Source: Sphaerulina vaccinii
Taxonomy: Eukaryota; Ascomycota; Dothideomycetes; Mycosphaerellales; Mycosphaerellaceae
Direction: 5' to 3'
DNA: 64,000 nucleotides
Assembly: GCA_022570795.1 (NCBI GenBank)
Contig: JAKUDP010000016.1
Span: 1,116,001 to 1,180,000 of the forward strand
Under the pieces are notes generated by a model. The model saw only the letters and a list, made by a program, of their open reading frames with translations. It did no database searches and was not told the origin of the DNA. Both the position numbers and the translations under genes were made by a program. Shown piece after piece: positions 1 to 10,714 of the stretch. Position 1 is the first letter of the stretch. Every line of letters starts with the position of its first letter.

Positions 1-1478
1 TGAGCGCGGTAGTAGAACGGAGAGACAGGCGTGTAGGTAGACTCGACGGTGGATGGTGCAGAAGTCGATGCAGGCTGCTGGTCCCAGCGAGTACTGCCGG
101 ACAAGTCAGTAGCCAGATTCGCGCTTGAAAATCCATTCGTGAACGGGGACGTGTACGTGTAGGTGGTGGTCTGTGCCTGAGCAGCATCCGAAGCTGGCTC
201 TTCGCGTGGCTGCGAGCTGCGCACAGGATCGTAGCGGGGCTTCTGAGCAGCAGCCGTCTCGTTCACGAGTTCTTCCAGCCACGCTGGCTTCTGTGCTTGC
301 ATGCTTGGCTCACCAAGCTCTTCCGAAGCTTGACGCTGAGAGACGAAGCTGGTCGACTCTTCGTTGTCCGAGACGTACTGTTCGCTCTCGACGTCGGATG
401 GTTCGAGACTAGTGTCCTCAAGTGAGTATGTGTCACAATCGTCTTCTTGGAAGTCGCCGACTAACTCGTCTCCTTGTTCAAGCATATCATCGTTATCATC
501 TCCCTCATCTTCAGATGCGGCATCTTGCTCGCTCAAGATCTGGGATAGACCAGTGTTTTGCTCGACAACGCTCTCATCGTCGTCATCATCGAAATCAGAG
601 TCGTGAACATTGAACTCGTGGGCGTGGAAAGGCTCAGCTGCAGCGAGCGAGTCTGGAACGAGGAGTGATCCGGCTGCGATAGACTCTGGGACAGTGCTGC
701 GAGGTGCTGGGTTGGATGCGCTGGGGATCTGCGAGCCGGACACCCAGGTAGTCTCATCTTCGTCAATCAAACTGATGATCTTTCTGTGAGAAGCTGTGAC
801 GTCTTCAAGATCAATTGGCTGTTCTTGAGAACCCATCTTAGCCTGCTCTGGTGTTGTCTTGGCCGACGAACGCTCGTGTGGGTTGCTGACGAAAGAGTCG
901 TCCTCGCTCTCGTAGTCGGATTGCTCGGAGTCGTCGGGGACGAGATAGCCGCGGACGTTGCTTGGTGAGACGGGCTGGCGGTAGCTGCTGTCGTGGTGGT
1001 GGTCGAGGTCGAGCTGGTGGAATGTGACTGAGACGCCGTCGTGTGCTTCTGCGGAAGAAGAAGGAAGGTTAGTAGCTGTGAGGTGTATGACTGGTGACAG
1101 TCGCCGAACGTGTTGTGTGCTGCACTTACCGTCGCCCCGTGCTACTTTCTCGCCAAACTTGATCACGTCACCTGTCTTCAGCGGGAATGGCAGATGGGGC
1201 ATCAGGCGACGGCCATTCACTGTTGTTCCGTGAAGGCTCTTCTTGTCGGTCAAAGTAACTTGCTTTCCCGGCGGCTGCCATGGACTCGAGCGGAGCTCAG
1301 CGTGCTCACGGGAGACGACGGCACAGTCGAACAGAGCATTGCCAGGGGCGGCGAACATGTCCTGCTTCGTCTTCGAGGCACGTCCGATGGTGTGGGACTT
1401 CCCGGGGATCAGGTCGAGTGTGCGGTGGTCGTCGTTCGTGTTCGAGGAGAGCGAGACGGTTGTCAAGTATGGCGGCAT
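1..1478 (-). CDS. FHA-domain protein with long acidic region (3' part outside window)
   Basis: Two exons are visible: 1478-1130 and 1048 down to the window edge. The 81-nt intron (1129-1049) has a GTAAGT donor, a TACTAAC branch point and a CAG acceptor, and the frame stays open to base 1 (about 465 residues seen). Residues ~25-115 form a forkhead-associated fold, the phosphothreonine-peptide binding module: the Gly-Arg of the first loop (G32-R33), the Ser-x-x-His core (S56, H59) and the Asn-Gly pair (N88-G89) are all present. The rest is low-complexity, rich in Asp, Glu and Ser, with a run of four Asp, and probably disordered. The start at 1478 lies just ahead of the FHA domain and no in-frame ATG precedes it closely. 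FHA proteins usually act in phosphorylation-dependent assembly; the specific partner here is unknown. The gene is divergent from RPC1. Confidence 0.8.
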   Translation of the reverse strand, partial: MPPYLTTVSLSSNTNDDHRTLDLIPGKSHTIGRASKTKQDMFAAPGNALFDCAVVSREHAELRSSPWQPPGKQVTLTDKKSLHGTTVNGRRLMPHLPFPLKTGDVIKFGEKVARGDGKCSTQHVRRLSPVIHLTATNLPSSSAEAHDGVSVTFHQLDLDHHHDSSYRQPVSPSNVRGYLVPDDSEQSDYESEDDSFVSNPHERSSAKTTPEQAKMGSQEQPIDLEDVTASHRKIISLIDEDETTWVSGSQIPSASNPAPRSTVPESIAAGSLLVPDSLAAAEPFHAHEFNVHDSDFDDDDDESVVEQNTGLSQILSEQDAASEDEGDDNDDMLEQGDELVGDFQEDDCDTYSLEDTSLEPSDVESEQYVSDNEESTSFVSQRQASEELGEPSMQAQKPAWLEELVNETAAAQKPRYDPVRSSQPREEPASDAAQAQTTTYTYTSPFTNGFSSANLATDLSGSTRWDQQPASTSAPSTVESTYTPVSPFYYRA

Positions 1479-2098
1479 CTTGTCGGTGGCTCAGTCGTCG
1501 TGCCAGGACGGAGATGATGTGTGTGCGGTCTGGATGTGCCTGGCTGAAGAGAAATTTGCAGTGCTTGTCTTGTCTTGTCAGTGGTAGAGGAGAAGTTAGA
1601 TGTAGAGGAACAGTTTGAGTGTGTTGAGTTGTCGGTAGCCCCTCCTTGATGGAGCTTGAGGAGGAGGACAGGTGACTTTGGTGTGGTTGCCTTGGAATCT
1701 GGCTCCAATCGGCGAAGAGCTGCGATTGTTGCTATCGATAGCGCCCTCTGGTGCTTCAGGTGGCAGGCTTTACGTGAGAAAGCTGCTCGAAGAGTCTCGT
1801 GATACAGTATATCAAGCTGATGGCGATGAACTCGTTGTCGTTATCAGTCATCGATAAGACGTCGTTGCTAGTCTGCTAGCTCGCGGCAGGTCACGTCTCG
1901 TCGCGTCGGCGTCCACTTTGGAAGGAGCGGGGCAGTGACTAGAACCTAACCAAATCGGGACGTGGTTCACCTACGACTTCCGATTTTTGTGAAGTGAGGA
2001 TGGTACCAATGTTAGGTATGAGTCTTCACACACTGACTCTTCAATTCTAACAACAACATGAACAACCACCGGTGACACCTACCACATCATCACCTACC
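1479..2098. promoter_or_regulatory. Divergent promoter region FHA gene / RPC1, with a short upstream ORF
   Basis: No protein gene is seen in this 620-bp spacer between two divergently transcribed genes. On the plus strand an ATG at 2058 opens a five-codon reading frame that stops at 2073-2075, only 23 nt before the RPC1 start at 2099. If the RPC1 mRNA leader includes it, this is a minimal upstream ORF. Transcript ends are not known. Confidence 0.4.
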
Positions 2099-5000
2099 AT
2101 GGAGCCCGAGGACTTCACCACGAAGGAGCAGGTCGTGGACAATGTGCCGAAGCGCATCAAGTCTCTGCAGTTCGGCCTGCTGAGTCCGCCAGATGTGATT
2201 GCACAGTCAGTTGTCAACGTTGCTGACCGCAACCTCTATGATCTGGCCTTGACACAGGGCGGACCACGAACAATCACAAGACATGGACCTCTGGACTCCC
2301 GGCTAGGCACTTCCATGAAAAATGGGCAATGTGGCACATGTGGGCAAGGATTGAAAGAGTGCAATGGGCACTTTGGACATGTGAAACTGGCTTTGCCATG
2401 CTTTCACTATGGCTATCTGAAGAGGATCATCGAGGCTATGAACTGTGTCTGCAAGGACTGTAGCAGAGTGTTATTGCCTGAGAAAGAGAAGCGAAGCTAT
2501 CTGAGGTCGTTACGGCGGCCTGGCCTGGATGGTCTGCGCAAAGAGACCATCATTAAAAGAATCTCAGGCGACTGCAGGAAAGTCAAGGTGTGTCCGCACT
2601 GCGAGGCTTTCAATGGTCCAGTCAGGAAAGTTGCAGGACATCCCATCAAAATGTTCCACAGCAAATATGCCATCTACAACAATTCCAACGCGAAGAGCAA
2701 GGTCAAGCCCGCAGACATGGTGGCCTGGGAAAAGACGTTCGATGAAGCTATCAAAGGGGATGAAGAGGTCAAGCGGCACTTTAAGCGTGTGGCTGATGAT
2801 CTGACTCCTCTGCGGGTGCTGAACATCTTGAAGAAGGTTCCAAATGCAGATGTGGAACTACTAGGGATGGATCCTCATGGTGGCGGACGACCTGAGTACA
2901 TGATCTGGACACATATTCCGGCACCACCGGTTGCCATTCGACCCTCTGTAGCCCAGGAAACTGCCAGCACCGAAGACGACATCACGAACAAGCTGGGCGA
3001 CATCATTCAGGTCAGCACGCTGATCGCTGCCACCATCAAGGCTGGCCAACCTTTATCCAAGGTGATGGACATGTGGGAGTTCTTGCAAGTGCAGATCGCC
3101 ATGTACATCGATGGTAACTTGCCTGGATTGGGCAGAGACAGTGCATATGGTAAGGCGATGCGCGGATTCTGCCAGAGACTGAAGGGTAAGCAAGGTCGTT
3201 TCCGTGGCAATCTTTCTGGTAAGCGTGTCGACTTCTCTGGGCGTACTGTCATCTCTCCGGACCCAAATCTCGCAATCGACGAGGTCGCTGTTCCATCTCG
3301 CGTGGCGGTTGTGATGACATATCCAGAAAGGGTTACCAAGCACAACTACGAGAAGCTCAAGGCTTGTGTCAAACGGGGAGACAAAGTGCATCCTGGTGCC
3401 AACTTTGTCATCAAAGGCCGCGACAAGCGACGACTCGTTCTCAAAGTGGTCGGCCAGAAGGGCGACCTCAAGAAGGTAGCAGATCAACTTGAGATTGGAG
3501 ACATTGTCGAGCGACATCTGGAGGACGGCGATATCGTGCTGTTCAATCGACAGCCTTCTCTGCATAAGCTGTCGATTCTGTCACACAGAGCGAAGATCAG
3601 ACCATGGAGGACATTCCGGCTCAACGAATGTGTGTGCAATCCGTACAATGCCGATTTCGATGGTGACGAGATGAACCTGCACGTCCCGCAGACCGAAGAA
3701 GCGCGCACGGAGGCAACCGAGCTTATGGGGGTGAAGAACAACCTTTCCACGCCCAAGAATGGTTCGCCAATCATTTCTGCTATTCAAGACTTCATCACGG
3801 GCGCCTATCTCAGCAGTCAAAAAGATCGATTCTTCAGCCGCAGACAGTTCACACACGTGGTTGGCTTCATGTACAACGCCATGCAGGCCAAGGATCCATA
3901 TACTGGCAAGGAGTATCCCATTGTCATTCCTCCACCCGCGATATGGAAACCACAAGCGTTATGGACGGGCAAGCAGATCTGGAACCTTCTCATCAAGCCA
4001 CACCCAGACTATCCAGTCAACGTAAATCTCGAGGCACGAATGAAGTCGTTCGCTCCTCCAACACGTCCAGGCGATAGCAAGGATATGGTAGATACAGACT
4101 CGTATCTCGTGATTCGCAACAGTGAGGTGATGTGCGGCGGCTTCGATAAGGCCACCGTTGGAGATGGCAAGAAGGACAGTCTTTTCTATGTCATCATGCG
4201 AGACTTTGGGGCTGACTATGCTGCTGCCGCCATGACACGATTGGCAAAGTTATCAGCGCGATGGCTGGGAGAGCAGGGGTTTTCTATCGGCATTAACGAC
4301 GTCTATCCAAGTGACAGGCTGACCAAAGGGAAACTGGAGCTGGTCCGTGTCGCCTACGAGAAGTGTGACAAGATCATTCATCAGTTCAAGACGGGCAAGC
4401 TCGAACGCAGTGCTGGTTGTGATGAAGAGCAGACCATGGAGATCTTGCTTTCAGGTATCCTGAGTAAGGTTCGACAGGAATGTGGTGACCTTTGTTTTGC
4501 TGAGCTGAGCAAGTACAACGCGCCCATGACCATGGCCAAGTGTGGATCGAAAGGTTCGAACATCAACGTGTCTCAAATGGTTGCTGTCGTCGGGCAACAA
4601 ATTATTGGTGGCAAGCGTGTTCTCGAGGGCTTTCAAGATCGAACATTGCCGCACTTCCTCAAGGCCAGCCCGGATCCGCTCGCCAAAGGCTTCGTGTTCG
4701 ACAGCTTTTTCACCGGCCTCACTCCAACGGAGTTCATCTTCCACGCCATGTCTGGCCGTGAAGGCCTGGTCGATACAGCTGTCAAGACTGCCGAGACAGG
4801 TTACATGTCTCGTCGGCTTATGAAGAGTTTGGAGGACTTGAGCGCACAATACGATTTGACTGTACGAAACTCTTCGGGTGGCATCGTGCAGATGAAGTTC
4901 GGAGACGACGGACTAGACCCAGTGGATATGGAAGGCAATGCTAAGCCTATCAACATGGATCGGACCTGGTCGCACGCCATTGAAAGTACGTGGAACAACA

Positions 5001-6553
5001 GCGATACTTGTCTGACCATGAACGAGATCGAGACGTACACACACACGGTACTCAACAAGGAACGCGCTAAGCTGGGACGGTATACTGATGACGGACAAGA
5101 TCTGGACTATGCAGACAGCCGTGCGAAGAGCACCGATCAGCTTGAGTACTCCAGACAGTTCCTTGACGATGTCACGAGCTATATCTTTACGAAGGCTGCA
5201 ACCGTGATCAGGTCACAGCAGAAGCTCAAAAATAGTGAGAGTGTCTTCAGAATCACCCAATCGGCACTCCGGACTTTTCTTGACTTGTGCTTGCTCAAGT
5301 TCGAGAAATCTAAAGTGGAAGCTGGTCACGCTGTGGGTGCCGTCGGTGCTCAATCCATTGGTGAGCCCGGTACGCAAATGACATTGAAGACTTTCCATTT
5401 CGCTGGTGTTGCTGGTATGTCCATCACGCAAGGTGTTCCTCGTATCAAGGAAATAATCAACGCAAGCAAAGTCATCAGTACACCGGTCATCACCTGTGCT
5501 CTGGACTCTCCATACGAGGACATGGCCGCACGTTTCGCCAAGGCATTGATGGAAAAGACCTATCTTGGCGACATAGTCGACTACATTGAAGATGTCTGGC
5601 ATGCTAATGGCTGCTACCTCAACATGCGGGTCAACTGGCAGCAGGTGAAGGACCTAGGGCTCCGTGTTGATATGAACGACCTGCTGAATGCGATTGATGC
5701 GGCAAAGGGATTCAAAACCTTAGGCGTTTCTGCAAGCTCTTCTGGATACCACCATATCAAGGTCCGAATCAGCATCCCGGATAAGGCGCGACCTCAGCGT
5801 AATGGAGCCACGACTAAGTCACGAATGGCAGACTCGGATCCATCCGAGCTCATGTTCATGCACATTCACAATCTCAAGCGCAAGTTGCCGGACGTCGTGG
5901 TCAAGGGATACCCAGACGCACATCGTGCTATCATCAAGAAGGCTGATAAGGCGGATGTCAATGGCAAGGAACCCATCTCCGTGTTCGTGGAAGGTTATGG
6001 TCTCAAGCAATGCATGACGACCGATGGTGTCGACGGCTATAGGACGAAGTCCAACAACGTCATGGAAAATCGAGATGTACTTGGCATTGAAGCTGCAAGG
6101 AAGACCATCATCGATGAAATTGACACAGTCATGGGATCTATGGACATCGATCCTCGCCACATGCAACTTTTGGCCGATGTCATGACATACAAGGGAGAAG
6201 TGCTTGGTATCACTCGATTCGGTCTTGCTAAGATGCGAGATAGCGTTTTGCAATTAGCATCTTTCGAAAAGACTCCAGATCATCTTTTCGAGGCTGCGGC
6301 AAAGATGAAGAAGGATGATATCGAAGGTGTCTCAGAGTGTATCATCATGGGTCAGAGCATGAGTGTTGGTACTGGAGCGATGAAGGTGGTTAGACCACTC
6401 AACATCGAAGGTTCTGAGAATGTGGCGAGTACGGTCAGCTTTAGAGGCGAAGTCAAGCCTTATACTGGTTCGAGGAAAGATCGCTTGAGGCAGAGAAGGG
6501 CTGCACTGGTTCCTGCTATGACGAATGGGCATGCGGTTGCTGCTGCAGGGTAG
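2099..6553 (+). CDS. RPC1: DNA-directed RNA polymerase III largest subunit
   Basis: A single exon of 1484 codons encodes the catalytic largest subunit of Pol III, the nuclear enzyme that transcribes tRNA, 5S rRNA and U6. The absolutely conserved metal-binding motif NADFDGD is at residues 517-523. The N-terminal zinc-clamp cysteines and histidine (CGTCG, then CNGHFGH) and a second Cys pair follow the family order, and the trigger-loop/bridge region (GEPGTQMTLKTFHFAG) is intact. The length matches the yeast orthologue (about 1460 residues). The Pol III assignment over Pol I or II rests on overall similarity and on the absence of both the Pol II heptad tail and Pol I insertions. I chose ATG 2099, which has a good context (ACCATGG). 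The frame is open a few codons further upstream but has no earlier ATG. Confidence 0.95.
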   Translation: MEPEDFTTKEQVVDNVPKRIKSLQFGLLSPPDVIAQSVVNVADRNLYDLALTQGGPRTITRHGPLDSRLGTSMKNGQCGTCGQGLKECNGHFGHVKLALPCFHYGYLKRIIEAMNCVCKDCSRVLLPEKEKRSYLRSLRRPGLDGLRKETIIKRISGDCRKVKVCPHCEAFNGPVRKVAGHPIKMFHSKYAIYNNSNAKSKVKPADMVAWEKTFDEAIKGDEEVKRHFKRVADDLTPLRVLNILKKVPNADVELLGMDPHGGGRPEYMIWTHIPAPPVAIRPSVAQETASTEDDITNKLGDIIQVSTLIAATIKAGQPLSKVMDMWEFLQVQIAMYIDGNLPGLGRDSAYGKAMRGFCQRLKGKQGRFRGNLSGKRVDFSGRTVISPDPNLAIDEVAVPSRVAVVMTYPERVTKHNYEKLKACVKRGDKVHPGANFVIKGRDKRRLVLKVVGQKGDLKKVADQLEIGDIVERHLEDGDIVLFNRQPSLHKLSILSHRAKIRPWRTFRLNECVCNPYNADFDGDEMNLHVPQTEEARTEATELMGVKNNLSTPKNGSPIISAIQDFITGAYLSSQKDRFFSRRQFTHVVGFMYNAMQAKDPYTGKEYPIVIPPPAIWKPQALWTGKQIWNLLIKPHPDYPVNVNLEARMKSFAPPTRPGDSKDMVDTDSYLVIRNSEVMCGGFDKATVGDGKKDSLFYVIMRDFGADYAAAAMTRLAKLSARWLGEQGFSIGINDVYPSDRLTKGKLELVRVAYEKCDKIIHQFKTGKLERSAGCDEEQTMEILLSGILSKVRQECGDLCFAELSKYNAPMTMAKCGSKGSNINVSQMVAVVGQQIIGGKRVLEGFQDRTLPHFLKASPDPLAKGFVFDSFFTGLTPTEFIFHAMSGREGLVDTAVKTAETGYMSRRLMKSLEDLSAQYDLTVRNSSGGIVQMKFGDDGLDPVDMEGNAKPINMDRTWSHAIESTWNNSDTCLTMNEIETYTHTVLNKERAKLGRYTDDGQDLDYADSRAKSTDQLEYSRQFLDDVTSYIFTKAATVIRSQQKLKNSESVFRITQSALRTFLDLCLLKFEKSKVEAGHAVGAVGAQSIGEPGTQMTLKTFHFAGVAGMSITQGVPRIKEIINASKVISTPVITCALDSPYEDMAARFAKALMEKTYLGDIVDYIEDVWHANGCYLNMRVNWQQVKDLGLRVDMNDLLNAIDAAKGFKTLGVSASSSGYHHIKVRISIPDKARPQRNGATTKSRMADSDPSELMFMHIHNLKRKLPDVVVKGYPDAHRAIIKKADKADVNGKEPISVFVEGYGLKQCMTTDGVDGYRTKSNNVMENRDVLGIEAARKTIIDEIDTVMGSMDIDPRHMQLLADVMTYKGEVLGITRFGLAKMRDSVLQLASFEKTPDHLFEAAAKMKKDDIEGVSECIIMGQSMSVGTGAMKVVRPLNIEGSENVASTVSFRGEVKPYTGSRKDRLRQRRAALVPAMTNGHAVAAAG

Positions 6554-8556
6554 TATGAGCGGTTGCAGTCTTGGTCTTGGCCGGCTGGGGTACCGGCAGC
6601 AGCTCCGGAGACTCAGCAGATCGAAAAGGATATCGGAGAGGATGCAGATACTCTCAGTGGAAGTGGGACGACCGAGGTCGCGGACGCATCTCCAGCTGCA
6701 TCGATGAGGAGCAAGGTAAGGCAGAGAAAGCAGACATGAGCCAAATCTGTAGTTGTGTACAAGCGACGGCGTTGGTGTAGGTACCGTAGATACCCCGGCA
6801 TGAAGAATTCATCATCAGGCCATCTCCCTGGCACTCACGGATCAAGTTCTTCGGCGGACATCGCGGCGACATCACCGAAGTGGACAGTTCCGAAGCTGCA
6901 ACAAGGCGCCGTGCTCAACATGAGCGAGATCTCGAAGTGGAGGATCTCGCAGTACTTTCAGATAAAGTGTTCCGCCGGTACATAGGTCGTTATTCCGCGC
7001 TGCGGCGACGTCGGTACACTCTTTTGGGAGTCTGAAAGATGCAATCTTAAGCGGCAGTCGCAGTGTTATAGCTGCAAAGACAATCGCCATCTCTATAAAC
7101 ATCTCCTCATCTCTCAGACGATATCGCGAACGTTCGAAGTCCTTCCCCAGCACACGGATACACTATCACCTCTGGCGAGAAAACTGGGATTGATCCATTT
7201 GGGAGACAGCAATCCTCATCGAAATTCTCACTCATCGAAATTCTCACTCATCGAAATTCTCAATACACAGTCGCGAAACATTGCATTGATCAGTTGACGT
7301 GTGCTGGTCTGCGTGTCGATATTGCATCCATACTCTCGGGAATGTCTCGTACGTTATGGTATAGTAGCGCCGCGATCATTCCGACCTGGAGACTCGGCGC
7401 ATGGCTTTCGAACGAGCATGACTGGATCCTAAATCGCCGTCCCCACGACATGGAGGCATTGAACAGGAGATGAGCTGGGGCACCATTTGGAGCAAGAATT
7501 GCCTGGACTCTCAACTGCAGCACCTTCCCTATCCGGCTCGAGAAGGAGCAAGGTCCTCTAGTGCATCGAGAACTGGGACCTTCAGTATTGCGCCACCCAT
7601 GCAGGGGAGCCAGGAACTGGATACCAGGGTTCTTCTAGAGTCGAACAGTGTTCGACTAGAAGGAATAGCAGGACCAGAATGCGTCTTGGCCCGCCACAAA
7701 GAGTCGGAGAGCTGTGTATCACAAGGCCGATGCTCATGCGTATCCGTGGCGCCGTCGACATCAAATTCGTATTTCATGGAATCGGAATAGGTCAGCTGCT
7801 GCGAGAAAAAGACCGAGTCAGCCCGAAGGAAGATTCGAATGGCACATGCAGGTTCTAAAAGTGGCAACTTGACTTCTTGCCCAGAAGCGTTGCATAGAGA
7901 TCCCGAAACGATGCAGAAACCACAGCATGCCTCTCCTCTCTACATCGCGAGACCATGAGCGAAACACACTTCACAGATCAGTCTCTACTGGCTTGGAAAG
8001 CTGCCATGGTCCGAGAACATCGTCACTGGTCGTCGATTTTTGAAGATTCTGATATCGAAGTACGACGTCGACTGTGGGTCTTGTATCAGGACTAGGCCCG
8101 GCCCGGCTGATCCCGCTGCATCTCGACGACCCTGCACAACTCCGGCAGAATATTTCGCTTTGCTAGGGTAGACCTTTTATGACGTCCATCGCCAGCAAAC
8201 CATCACCACAAGACATCAGACATCGAAAGCACAAATGGCCTCTGAATGAAGGCTGACGACGACTTCCGGTGGGTTCATAAATAGTCTCTGCTTACTTCAG
8301 CTTCGAATGCGCCTTAGCTTCACTCTTCGGAACGGCGGCTGGTGGTGTTCGGTGGCTACTCGGACGTACCCACTCTCACTTATATGATCTCATTCTCAAC
8401 GAAGTCTTCACTTGGGATTGCGAGAATAGCGTCTTGGTTGTGAAGTAAACATCGTCAGAGGCCGTTCTCAGAGAGAACCACAAAAGGTAGGTTGTCCTCT
8501 TCCGTTGTTTCTTGTTATCATCTTTCAATAGACATCTCTCTATAATCAACATCAAA
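6554..8556. other. Gene-free stretch between RPC1 and an MFS gene
   Basis: About 2 kb without a convincing gene. Open frames on both strands are short, lack good starts and match no family I recognise. It holds a perfect threefold 16-bp repeat (listed separately) and an imperfect inverted repeat around 7629-7664. The final ~200 bp should be the promoter and leader of the transporter at 8557. Confidence 0.6.
7215..7262. repeat. Tandem 16-bp repeat, three perfect copies
   Basis: The unit ctcatcgaaattctca occurs three times head to tail at 7215-7230, 7231-7246 and 7247-7262 with no mismatch. It lies in gene-free DNA. Perfect identity suggests recent expansion. Confidence 0.95.
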
Positions 8557-10319
8557 ATGCCTACTAAGCCCGAAGGCCCATCGAGGTCCGCAAGCGTGTG
8601 GTCAAAGTACACCGACAAGATCACTTCGCTCTCCGGAACACCTTATACGACACATCCAGTGACCCCAGATAATCGATCAGAAGTCAATCAGAAAGCAGAG
8701 ATTGGCCAAGAAGAGTTCACGAACCTGGGGCCAAGAGTTGGAAGAGTAGTTGGAGGACGCTTCGTGGAAGGAAACAAGGAAGCCGATCTACACGCAAATC
8801 ATGGCCCGCTCACAACAGTCGATATCGATATGCCTCTTACCTTAACTGAGATCGTGGAGCAAGATGGCAAAGAATGCATCGTGCTTCGATATGCCTCTGG
8901 CGACCCCGTCAACCCTTTCAACTGGAGTCCTTGGTGGAAGCGGAGCGTAACCACTATGCTTAACCTGATGACTCTCTTCATTGGACTGGCAACCACAGCA
9001 TACAGCTCGACGATCAACAGCATGACGGAAGAATTCGGCGTGTCGACGGAGATTGGACAATTGGGCTTGTTCCTGTTCAACTTCGTCTGCGCCATCGCAC
9101 CACTATTCCTGGCACCGTTCTGTGAGCTTATTGGCCGCAAGGTCGTGTATGCTGGCGCATATCTGGGCTTCACACTCTGCTTCATCGGACTGGCATTGGG
9201 TCAGAATATGGCTACAATCCTCGTCATGCGGGCTTTCCTCGGTAAGTCGATATTTTGATCAACCATCGTCATAGCTGCTAACAACGATTCTCAGGCCTCT
9301 TCGGATGCGTCGGAACTATTCTGGTAGGAGGCACTTTCGACGACATGTATCTGCCACGTGAGCGCAGCAGGCCCATGGCAATGTTCGCGTTCATTGCTAT
9401 CTTCGGAACCGTCTTTGCACCTGTATACGCCGGCTTCATCGATCAACACCTCGGATGGAGGTGGACAGAGGGCATTCAAGGGCTCAGCAACATCCCGCTT
9501 TTGATCTGTATCTTCGCATTCTTCCCAGAGACTCGCGGCGGCACATTCCTGCACAAGCGTGCTACCCAGCTTCGCAAAGCCACTGGCGACGAGCGATATG
9601 TTGGTCCTGATGATATCGAGACACCATCTTTGAAAAGCATGCTCAAGGCTTCTTCTGTCAAAGCCTTCAAGATGCTAGCAACAGAGCCTGTGGTCTTCGC
9701 CTTCGGTCTCTGGATCGCCTTCTGCTGGTTCGTGGTATTCCTGTTCCTTTCAGTCATCCCAATCACGTTCACCGAAAAGCGTGGCTGGAATGAAGGTGTT
9801 TCCGGTCTGCCATATCTCAGTCTTGCCATCGGCACAACACTCGGCTGGGCAGCACATCACTTGCAGATGCGCAAGTACGAGCGAATCATGGACGATCCAG
9901 ATCGTATTGCTACTCCTGAGACTCGTCTCTATGGTGCCATGTTTGGAGCCGTCTGGTTCCCGATCGGCCTCTTCATCTACTCCTTCACGCAGTACGGATA
10001 CCTTCCTTGGATCGCACCAACCATTGCTCTAGCTCCTATCGCTTTCGGTATCTACTTCGTGTTCGAGGCCACATACTCTTACACCGCGGACTGCTACGGT
10101 GAGAACTCTTCGTCAGCGATTGCTGGACAAGGATTCATGAGAAACACACTTGGTGCAGTGTCGCCTCTATTTGCAAGCCAGTTCTTCCACAATGTGGGGA
10201 GTCAGTATGCTGGTCTTTTACTGGCGATTGTGGGAACGATATTGAGTATGCTTGCGTTCGTCATGTTCAAGTTTGGACCTAAGCTTCGGGCGAAGTCGAA
10301 GCTTGCGAGGCAATTCTAG
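8557..10319 (+). CDS. MFS transporter, drug:H+ antiporter-1 (DHA1) type
   Basis: Two exons, 8557-9241 and 9295-10319. The 53-nt intron has a GTAAGT donor, a GCTAAC branch point and a TCAG acceptor, giving 569 residues. A hydrophilic N-terminal tail of about 120 residues is followed by a 12-helix major facilitator core. A loop after the second helix reads ELIGRK, matching the family's conserved GRK-type loop motif. The sequence before helix 1 (NPFNWSPWWKR) and the GGTFDDMYLPRERSRPMA loop are typical of fungal DHA1 multidrug/polyamine-type exporters. The substrate cannot be told from sequence. Start ATG 8557 is the first in frame. It stands alone; its downstream neighbour JmjC gene is convergent. 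Confidence 0.88.
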
Positions 10320-10714
10320 ATTTGCGATGTCTGAGTGCTTAGCGATTTAGCGTCTGTAGCAAGCGAACTTGGAACTTCAACTCTGATTTGGAACATTTTG
10401 ATCACAGCACCACCGAGTAGCATGCCTATGCTCAATCGGCGTCGTGATGGTGAGAGATACGAACTGATCTAGTCGATTCGAGAGTTGCATTCTCCGTCTC
10501 AATTGGTTCTTCTCGTACTACTTAGAAAGCTACTTCCGTGACCACAGTCAGCCAACCGTTGGAGAAGCACGCACGCATTCCTGTCTCATTGGGTATCATA
10601 CTGATGATCAAGCATCCAACCCATGGGCCTGCCCATGATGTCTCGAACCACAGCTTCAGCCTATCTCTCCATTCCATCCAAACTCCACGCTCTTCCAATG
10701 CATGATAGGACCAA
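10320..10714. other. Convergent intergenic spacer
   Basis: About 395 bp between the 3' ends of the MFS and JmjC genes. I see no gene or repeat; it should hold the two 3' untranslated regions. Confidence 0.6.
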
